Source: Pseudomonas tolaasii NCPPB 2192
Lineage (GTDB): Bacteria > Pseudomonadota > Gammaproteobacteria > Pseudomonadales > Pseudomonadaceae
Direction of reading: 5' to 3'
Length of the DNA: 64,000 nucleotides
Assembly: GCF_002813445.1 (NCBI RefSeq)
Contig: NZ_PHHD01000001.1
Coordinates: forward strand, 1,612,001 to 1,676,000
In this document: piece by piece, positions 50,572 to 59,200 of the stretch
Numbering within the stretch: position 1 is the stretch's first letter
Layout: the number at the start of each line of letters is the position of its first letter
Made by a program: the position numbers and the translations under genes
Notes under the pieces: generated by a model
Databases searched by the model: none
The model's input: only the letters and a program-made list of their open reading frames with translations
What the model was told of the DNA's origin: nothing

Positions 50572-51054
50572 ATGAAACTGGTCAGAACTCGCCAGAACAC
50601 CGTGATGTGGATCATCGATGTGCTGCTGACGGTGCTCGCGTGGGCCGGGCTGGTCTGGCTGCTGGCGCGCGGCATGAGCGCCATGCTCGAAACCCACGGT
50701 GGCCCGCGCCTGGAGGCGCCGATTTTTGCCGCGCTCAATACATTGCAAACCTACCTGTGGATTGCCCTGTTCAACGCGGTGATCCTGATCACCTGGGCGC
50801 GTTACCAACAACGCCGGGGGCGCAAGTTCGCCCAGCGCCGTGCCGAGGCCAACGCGCTCAGCGACAAGAGCCTGAGCGAGAGCTTCAACCTGGGTGACGG
50901 TCACCTGGAGCAGTTTCGCAAACCGGGTGTGCTGGTGATCCACAACGATGAAGAGGGCGGGGTGGAGGATGTGAAGTCGCATGTGTCCCGTGATGTGGAG
51001 CGGCCGGGATTGACGCTGGTGCCGGGCGCAGAAAAGGACAAAGGCGCCGGTTAG
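50572..51054 (+). CDS. pgaD: PgaD, PNAG synthase accessory membrane protein
   Basis: A 160-residue protein with two helices (about 10-35 and 60-85): 'VMWIIDVLLTVLAWAGLVWL' and 'LQTYLWIALFNAVILITWAR'. It starts two bases after the pgaC stop. In other bacteria PgaD binds PgaC and the pair responds to cyclic di-GMP. The intact PgaD frame next to a broken pgaC suggests the pgaC defect is recent. Confidence 0.9.
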   Translation: MKLVRTRQNTVMWIIDVLLTVLAWAGLVWLLARGMSAMLETHGGPRLEAPIFAALNTLQTYLWIALFNAVILITWARYQQRRGRKFAQRRAEANALSDKSLSESFNLGDGHLEQFRKPGVLVIHNDEEGGVEDVKSHVSRDVERPGLTLVPGAEKDKGAG

Positions 51055-51060
51055 CAGACC

Positions 51061-51192
51061 GATCGTTCCCACGCTCTGCGTGGGAATGCATCATGTGACG
51101 CTCCGCGTCACCTCCAATGGCTTGAGATAATCGCGAAATTCCGGACGCGGAGCGTCCGTGGCTGCATTCCCACGCGGAGCGTGGGAACGATC
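51061..51192. repeat. Inverted-repeat element of a second REP class
   Basis: Left arm GATCGTTCCCACGCTCTGCG, right arm CGCGGAGCGTGGGAACGATC, with inner pairs such as TGACGCTCCGCGTCA and GGACGCGGAGCGTCC. This is the 'gttcccacgc' type intergenic element often scattered in Pseudomonas, unrelated in sequence to the REPINs elsewhere in this window. It ends the pga operon region. Confidence 0.8.
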
Positions 51193-51527
51193 ACCGACCC
51201 GCTTCGTCTGGAATACCGACAAATGGGATCCAATTCACAAAACCCCCGCGAACTTTTCCGGGATCCCCGGTACTAACCTATCTCGACAAGAACTTGATGG
51301 CCAACTAATGGCATTTATCAGCTCATAGTCGAAATGCCATCAATACAGTGGCCGTCTGTCGGAATATTAATTTCGGTTATCGGGTGTCTGTCTTTTTGAT
51401 GATTATTTATTGTTATTAATCAACGGCTTGCAGAATTAACGAGTACGAAAGTCCAACTAGTCCGGTTTCTTGGCTCAATGGAAGTTCGATGTTAGTTTGC
51501 CGCCCCTTGATTTTCGATGGATCGAAC
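51193..51527. promoter_or_regulatory. A/T-rich leader and promoter region of the cdiB-cdiA locus
   Basis: About 335 non-coding bases with a sharp rise in A/T after 51290. A 9-base inverted repeat, ATGGCATTT (51308-51316) and AAATGCCAT (51332-51340), sits roughly 190 bases before the cdiB start, with outer GGCCA and TGGCC copies at about 51299 and 51349. Runs such as TTATTTATTGTTATTAATC (51404-51422) look like promoter or leader sequence. Exact promoter elements could not be fixed. Confidence 0.45.
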
Positions 51528-53249
51528 ATGTCTTTGTTATTGCCACGGATTCGGTACTTGCTGTGCACTTTCCTGCTCGTTTGCCTGAGCCAGAACAGTG
51601 CTGTCGCCGCCCCCACGCCAGGGGATCAAGACCTGATCCGCGACCGGCAGAACCGCCTGCTCGAAGAACAGCAGCGGCGCCTCGAAGAACTCAAGGACCT
51701 GCCCGGCAAAGAAGCCAAGCCTCAAGCCCCGGCCACGCCTGCGGACACGCGCTGCTTTCCCATCAAAGACATTCAACTGCAAGGCGCCGACAGCCTGCCG
51801 GCCCCGGACCGCGAGCGCCTGCTCAAGCCCTATGTGGGCCAATGCCTGGGCGTGTCACAGCTCAATGACCTGCTCAAAACCCTCACCGATTACTACATCG
51901 CCAAAGGCCGCGTGACCAGCCGCGCTTACTTGCCGCAGCAGGATCTCTCCACCGGCCACCTGCAGGTGCTGGTGGTGGAAGGCAAACTCGAAGCCCTGAA
52001 AAGCGCCGAAGGCAGCAGCGTGACCGACCGCGAGCTGGCCATGGCCTTTCCCGGCAAGGTCGGCGAGGTGTTGAACCTGCGCGAAGTCGAGCAACTGGTG
52101 GACCAGTTGAACCGCCTGCCGTCCAAACAGGCGCAAATGGAACTCACCCCCGGCAGCCAGATCGGCGGCAGCGACGTGGTGGTCAAAAACACCCCGCAAA
52201 AGCCCTGGCGCGCCAGCCTGTCGCGCAACAACGACGGCCAGAAAAGCACCGGCGAACAACAGTGGGGCGCGGGCCTTGAGTGGGACAGCCCGCTGGGCCT
52301 GGCCGACCAACTGATGCTGCGCGGCGGCCACGACGGCGTCAGCGACCACCAGAAAACCTCGAAAAACAGCATGCTGTATTACAACGTGCCGTGGGGCTGG
52401 TGGAACTTCAGTTACACCTACAGCGAGAGTGATTACCGCGCGCTGGGTTACGCCGACACCTTCAAGTTCAAGCAGTCGGGCGACAACCAAAACCACCAGT
52501 TTCGCGCCGAGCGCGTGGTGCACCGCGACGACGTGAGCAAAACCTCGATCAACGCCGGCGTCGCGCATTTGCGCACCAACAACTACATCAACGATGAGCG
52601 CCTCGGCGTCAGCAGCCAGCGCCTGAGTGAGTTGCAACTGGGCGTCAACCACGGGTGGCGGATCGGCAATTCATTCGTCAACCTCGACCTGGGCATGCAA
52701 AACGGCATCGGCGCCTTCGATGCCCAGGCCAACGATGAGCGCGACAAGAATGGCAACCGCCAACCCAGTGCGCGTTATCGCAAATACACCGCCACCGTGA
52801 GCTACCTGCAGCCCTTCACCTTGTGGGGCGAGTCGTTCAGTTTCTCCAGCCTGGCCACCGGCCAACACAGCGAAGACATTCTCTTCAGCCCCCAGCGCAT
52901 GAGCCTCGGCGGCTCGGCCTCGGTGCGCGGTTTCAAAGACCAGCAGCTCACCGGCGACAGCGGCGGCTACTGGCGCAACGACGTGCGCTGGGCGCGCCCG
53001 GTGACCTGGGCCTGGATGCGCCCGGCCTTCGCCGAATACGGCGCCAGCGTCGGCTACGACCAGGGCGTGATCAGCAACGGCCGCTACAACGGCGACGTGC
53101 ACGGCCGGGTTTCCAGCAATTCGCTGGAACTGTTCGCCCGTGGCAAATACGTCAGCAGCAGCGTGACCTTTGCGCATTCTCTGGAACGCCCGGCAGTGAT
53201 GAGCAAGCGCGAAGCGCCGATCTACTTCCGCATGGACTTCTTCCTGTAA
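51528..53249 (+). CDS. cdiB: CdiB/FhaC-type two-partner secretion transporter
   Basis: A 573-residue Omp85-superfamily barrel. The signal peptide is 'RYLLCTFLLVCLSQNSAVAA', then a Gln/Glu-rich linker, two POTRA-type domains (about residues 75-225, including 'CFPIKDIQLQGADSLPAPDR') and the barrel. 'GGSASVRGFKDQQLTGDSGG' holds the VRGF lid-lock motif, and the chain ends in 'RMDFFL'. It moves the CdiA-like partner encoded 31 bases downstream across the outer membrane. I start it at ATG 51528, which opens the signal peptide. ATG 51489 is in frame. Confidence 0.92.
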   Translation: MSLLLPRIRYLLCTFLLVCLSQNSAVAAPTPGDQDLIRDRQNRLLEEQQRRLEELKDLPGKEAKPQAPATPADTRCFPIKDIQLQGADSLPAPDRERLLKPYVGQCLGVSQLNDLLKTLTDYYIAKGRVTSRAYLPQQDLSTGHLQVLVVEGKLEALKSAEGSSVTDRELAMAFPGKVGEVLNLREVEQLVDQLNRLPSKQAQMELTPGSQIGGSDVVVKNTPQKPWRASLSRNNDGQKSTGEQQWGAGLEWDSPLGLADQLMLRGGHDGVSDHQKTSKNSMLYYNVPWGWWNFSYTYSESDYRALGYADTFKFKQSGDNQNHQFRAERVVHRDDVSKTSINAGVAHLRTNNYINDERLGVSSQRLSELQLGVNHGWRIGNSFVNLDLGMQNGIGAFDAQANDERDKNGNRQPSARYRKYTATVSYLQPFTLWGESFSFSSLATGQHSEDILFSPQRMSLGGSASVRGFKDQQLTGDSGGYWRNDVRWARPVTWAWMRPAFAEYGASVGYDQGVISNGRYNGDVHGRVSSNSLELFARGKYVSSSVTFAHSLERPAVMSKREAPIYFRMDFFL

Positions 53250-53280
53250 TTCAACGCCCCGCCGCAACGAGAACCTGAAA

Positions 53281-56200
53281 ATGGATGTTCGCCACTTTGC
53301 CTTTCTGGCCCGCCAACCTTCTGCTGCGCTGAAGCCGCGAGACACGTTCTTCGGCCTGCCCAAGCGCGGCCTGGTGCTGATCCTGGCCAACGCGCTGTTC
53401 TGGCAGCCGCTGCTGGCCCAGGCCGAAGGCATTGTGGTGAGCAACCCGGCCACCAGCGTCGGCCAGGCCGGCAATGGTGTGCCGGTGGTGAACATCGCCA
53501 CGCCCAATGGCAGTGGCTTGTCCCATAACCAGTTCAAGGACTACAACGTCGGCCCCAACGGCGTGATCCTCAACAACGCCACGGGCGCGGTGACCAACAC
53601 CCAGCTCGGCGGTTTTATCGTCGGCAACCCCAACCTCAAGGGCGGCGCGGCCAGCGTCATCCTCAACGAAGTGAACGGCGGCAGCCCCAGCCAGTTGCGC
53701 GGCTACACCGAAGTGGCGGGGCAGTCGGCCAAGGTCATCGTCGCCAACCCTTACGGCGTGACGTGCAGCGGTTGCGGCTTTATCAACACGCCCAACGTGA
53801 CCCTCACCACCGGCAAACCGGTAATCGACGCCAACGGCCAGTTGCAGCGCTACCAGGTCGATGGCGGCGCCGTGACCATCGACGGCGAAGGCTTGAATGC
53901 CAGCAACGTCGACCGTTTTGAAATCATCACCCGCTCGGCCAAAATCAACGCACAGATCAACGCGCGTGAACTGGCGATCATCGCCGGGCGCAACGATGTG
54001 GATGCCAAAACCCTCGCTGCCACCGCGCGCGCCGACGACGGCAGCGCCAAGCCGGAACTGGCGATTGACTCGTCGGCACTGGGCGGCATGTACGCCGGGG
54101 CGATCAAGCTGGTGGGCACCGAAGCCGGTGTGGGTGTGAAGCTCGACGGCACACTGGCCGCCAGTGGCGGCGACATCCAGCTGGATGCCAACGGCCACCT
54201 GAGCATGGCGCAAACCGCCGCCACCGGTAACGTCAGGGTCAACGCGCAGAGCGTCAACCTGACTGACAAGGTGTACGCCACCGGCAATGTGCAGGTCACC
54301 AGCGCCGAAGCGTTGGTCAACCAAAAGAGCATCGCCGCCGGGCAACGCATTGAGCTCAACGCGGCAAGTGTGAACAACGCCGGCATCATCGAAGCCGGTG
54401 TGGCCCCGGACAACAGCCGCAACACCACCGGCGACCTGGTGGTGAACGCGCAGACCGTCAACACCACGGGCAACCTGCTGGCCAGCCGGGCGCTGGCGAT
54501 CACCGCCGCGCAGGCGCTGACCAACAGCGGCGGCATCCTGCAGGCCAAAGCCGTTGGCGTCAGCACCGCCAAACTGACCAACGGGGGCGCTACGGCGCGG
54601 CTGTTTGGCGAGCGGAGCCTGGTGATCAATTCGCCTGCCATCGTCAACCTTGGCGGCTTGATTCGCTTCGGTGAAGGCCAGGCTGCCACGCTCGACAGCG
54701 CTGCCCTGGACAACCGCCAGGGTCACATTGAAATGGCCGGCGGCAGCCTGGTCGTGACAAGCGCCGCGCTCAATAACCAAGGCGGGCAAATCGTCGGCAA
54801 TGCTCTGACGATCAACGCAGCAGACCTGAATAACCGCAACGGCGTGTTGGTGGCAGGTGCCCTTACGGTGAGCGCCAGCAACCTGGACAACAGCCTCAAG
54901 GGCTTGATGCAGGCCGACAAGGGCGCGCTGAGCCTCACCGTCGCCAATGCTTTCAACAACGAACAGGGCTTCGCCCAAGCCGGCACTGACCTTTACTTGA
55001 GCGCCGGCCGCCTCAGCAGTAACGCCAACGGCGTGCTGAGCGCCAGCACCGGCAAGCTGACCCTCGCCACTGCCCAGCAGCTCAACAACACCCAAGGCCG
55101 CCTGCAGGCCGGGCAGGGCGATATCGAGTTGCACGCCGCCAACCTGGGCAACCAGGGCGGCGTGATCGTCGGCAAACAACTGCTGCTGGACGTGACCGGC
55201 GGCGACATCGACAACCGCGCCGGCCGCGTACTCGGCGACCAACTCGACCTGCGCGCGTCAAGCCTCGACAACCGCGACGCAGGCCTGCTGGCCGGTGGCT
55301 CGCAAGGCGTGAGCCTGTTGCTTCAGGGGCCGGGCCAATTGCTCAATGCTCAAGGCCGCATTCAGAGCGAAGGCCTGTTGCAGCTACACGGCGAGCGCTT
55401 TGATAACAGCGCGGGCATCCTGCTTGGCCAGTCGGTGGAAGTGACCGCGCAGTCCTTCACCAACAGCAACAAAGGCGCGCTGGTCAGCGATGGCGGCGAC
55501 ATCACCTTCAACGTCAGCGACCTGCTGACCAACGCCGGCGGCACCCTCGATGCCGGTGAGCGCAGCATTCTGGTCAAGGCCCTGACCACCCTCGACAACA
55601 GCGGCGGCACCCTGCGCGGCAAGCGCCTGGACATCACCGCGCAACACCTGAACAACGACGGCGGCCAATTGCTCGCCGGCAACCAGGGCGTGAGCTACAG
55701 CGGCCAGGACCTGTCCAACCGCAAAGGCTTGATCCTCAGCGGCGGTGCGCACACCCAGCTGGACACCGGCCGCCTGGATAACACCGGCGGCACCGTGCAA
55801 GGCGACACCCTGACCGTCACCGCCAACTCGGCAGATAACGGCGACGGCGGCCTGATGGCCAGCCTGGTCGGCAACCTGCAACTGACTGTCGAAGCCCTGG
55901 CCAACCGTGGTGGCAAGCTGTTCGGCAAAGAACAGGTGACCGTCAGCGGCAACACCCTCGACAACAGCGCGGGCGGCCAGATCAGCGGCAAACAGCTCGC
56001 CCTGACCTCACGCGACACCCTGACCAACAAAGGCGGCCTGATCGAAGCCAATGAAGGCCTGACCCTCAACGGCGGCAACCTCGACAACAGCGCGGGCGGC
56101 CAACTGCGCGCACTGACCGGTGCCAGCAGCCGCATCACCCTCAGCGGCCAGGTGAACAACCAGAACGGCACCCTCGAATTCGGCACCACCGCGTTCAGCC

Positions 56201-59200
56201 TCGACGCTGCCAGCCTGAATAACCAATCCGGCCAGTTGCAGCATGCCGGTGTAGGCCTGTTCCACCTCAACACCGCCAGCCTCACCGGCAGCCAGGGCAA
56301 CATCAATGGCATGGGCACGGCAGATTGGGCCTTCGGCAACGTCGACGGCCTGGGCCGCGTGCAACTCAATGAAGTGCTCACCTACAAAAGCACCCAGGGC
56401 CTGACCCTCAAGGCGGGCGACCGCATGGCCAGCGGCAAGGGCTTGATCCTTGACGTGGCCAGCCTGAACAACGGCGGCGAGTTGCTCAGCGACGGTGACG
56501 TGAGCATCACCACCGGCGATATCACCAACAGCGGCCGCATGTCGGCCCTGCAAACCCTGACCGTGGCGGCCAATAACCTCAGCCAGAATGGCGGGCGCCT
56601 GGCGGCCACCAACACCCGGGTCAAACTGGCCGGCACCCTCGACAGCCTCGGCTTCCTCACCGCGCGCCAGCAACTGGATATCGCCGCCGCACAAATCACC
56701 AACCGCGGCACCCTCGGTGCCCAGGGCGCGGTGAACCTCACCGCCGTCAACGGCATCAGCAACGGTGCGGATTCGCTGCTGTTCAGCGGCGGCGACCTGA
56801 CGCTGCGCGGCAACGGTTTCAGCAACGCCTATGGCGACGTGTACAGCAAGGGCAACCTGAGCTTTGCCGGTGTGGACGGTGGCAAGGCGGTGTTGTTCAG
56901 CAACCGCTCCGGCACCGTCGAAAGCGAAGGCTCCATTGGCATCAATGCGGGCTTTATCGAAAACGCCAAAGACCAGTTCGAATTGGCCCAAACCCTCACC
57001 ACCGGCAGCTTGAGCTGGGTGTGCGGCCAGCACTGCGGCGAGAAAGACAGCTGGCGGCGCGGCACGATCACCCAAAACGAAACCTACCTTGAAGCGGCGG
57101 TCAAGGACTCGGCAGCGGCGCGCCTGGTGGCGGGCAAAGACATGGTGCTGCAAGGCGACAACGTGCAGAACCGCTACAGCCTGCTGGCCGCCAACGGCGA
57201 CCTGAGCATCACCGCCGGTGACCTGCTGAACCAGGGCGCGGGCACCCGCACCGGGCAGCGCCAAGTGGTGATCGGTACACCGGGGCACGTCGACAAGCAC
57301 CTGTGGGAACGCATGGAGTACATCGACGTGCCCGCGTTCAACAACGCCACGGCTGCCGGTAACTTCGACAAGGCGCGTTTTGAAGCCTTGAAAAGCCTCT
57401 CGCCCAACAGCGAACCGTTCCGCCAACTGAGCGACGTCACCACCTGGACCGACAATGGCGGCCCAGGCTACGCCGCCACACTGCAAGCTGGTGGCACCGT
57501 CAACCTCAACGTCGCGCGCACCCTGCAAAACGGCACGTTGCACGAAAACACCCTGGCGCAACTCACCGGCACCCTCGGCGATGACCAGACCGGCATCCCC
57601 GTCGGCGGCATCAACATCAACCTGAGCAAACACGCCAACGACCCGAGCGCCCAGGCGGCAGGCAGCGTGCTGCCGGTCGCCAGCGTCGCCCCCGGCGGCG
57701 GCTTCGTGCCCGTGGACTACACCGGCACGCCGTTCGCCGCCGTCGACCCGACCACCGCGCCCAACTTCCAGCTGCCCAAGGGTGAGTACGGCCTGTTCGT
57801 CAAAAACCCGGACCCGACCAGCCACTACCTGATCGAGACCAACCCCGAGTTCACCACCGCGTCGGGCTTTTTCAGCTCCGATTACATGCTCGGCAAACTC
57901 GGCTTCAACAGCGACAACGCTTGGCGCCGCCTCGGCGATGGCCAATACGAGACGCGCCTGATTCGCGACGCCGTGCTCGCGCAAACCGGCCAGCGCTTCC
58001 TGGCGGGCGGCCTGTACAGTGACGCCGACCAGTTCCGCTACCTGATGGACAACGGCCTCGCCAGCAAAGACGCCCTGCGCCTGAGCCTTGGCGTGGCGCT
58101 CACCGGCCAGCAAGTCAGTGCGCTGACCCACGACATCGTGTGGATGGAAAACCGCGTGGTCGACGGCCAGACCGTGCTCGTGCCGGTGCTGTACCTCGCC
58201 CAGGCGGACTCACGCAACGTGCGCGGCAACAGCCTGATCCAGGGCCGCGACCTCAACCTGGTCACTGGTGGCGACCTGATCAACGTCGGCACCCTGCGCG
58301 CCAGTAACAACCTCTCCGCCGTCAGCAGCGGCAGCATCTACACCGGCGGCCTGGTGGAAGCCGGCAACAACCTGAGCCTGCTGGCCCAGGACAGCATCCG
58401 CAACGCCATGGCCGGCGAAATTCGCGGCAACCAGGTCAGCCTCGCCGCCCTCAAAGGCGACATCACCAACGACAACACCGCCATCCAGGTACGTGACGGC
58501 GCCGGCATGCGCACCCTCACCGACGCCAGCGCCGGCACCATCGTCGCCCGCGAAAACCTCGCCATGGACGCCGGCCGCGACCTCACCAACCGCGGTGCAC
58601 TCACCGCCGGCAAAGACGCCAACCTCACCGCCGGCCGCGACCTCAACCTGATCGCCGCCAGTGACACCCGCGTCAAGCACGAGTCCCGCGACGGCGGCGA
58701 AAAATACACCGTCACCACCGACGTCAAAAACCTTGCCGCCAGCGTCACGGCGGGTGGCGATATCAACCTGAAGGCCGGACAGGACGTCAACATCATCGGC
58801 AGCACGGCCACGGCCGGCAAAGACCTGACCGTTGAGGCCGGGCGCGACTTCAACGTGGCGTCGGTCAGCGACGTGCACAACGTCGAGGGCAAGGAAAAAC
58901 ACGGCAAGAAACGCATCAAAACCTCGGATGACCAGACCACCCAAGTGGCGAGCGTGCTGACGGCAGGCGGGGATTTTGTGAGCCAGGCCGGGCGTGACAC
59001 GACACTGGTGGCGAGCAAGATCAGTGCGGGGAATGAGGCTTATCTGTATAGCGGGGATAAGTTGAGTTTGTTGGCGGCGCAGGACAGCACCTACACCCTC
59101 TACGACATGAAAAAGAAGGGCGGCTGGGGCGCGAAGGAGACCAAGCGCGATGAGGTTACTCGCGTTACCAACGTTGGCACTGAGATCAAGACAGGGGGGG

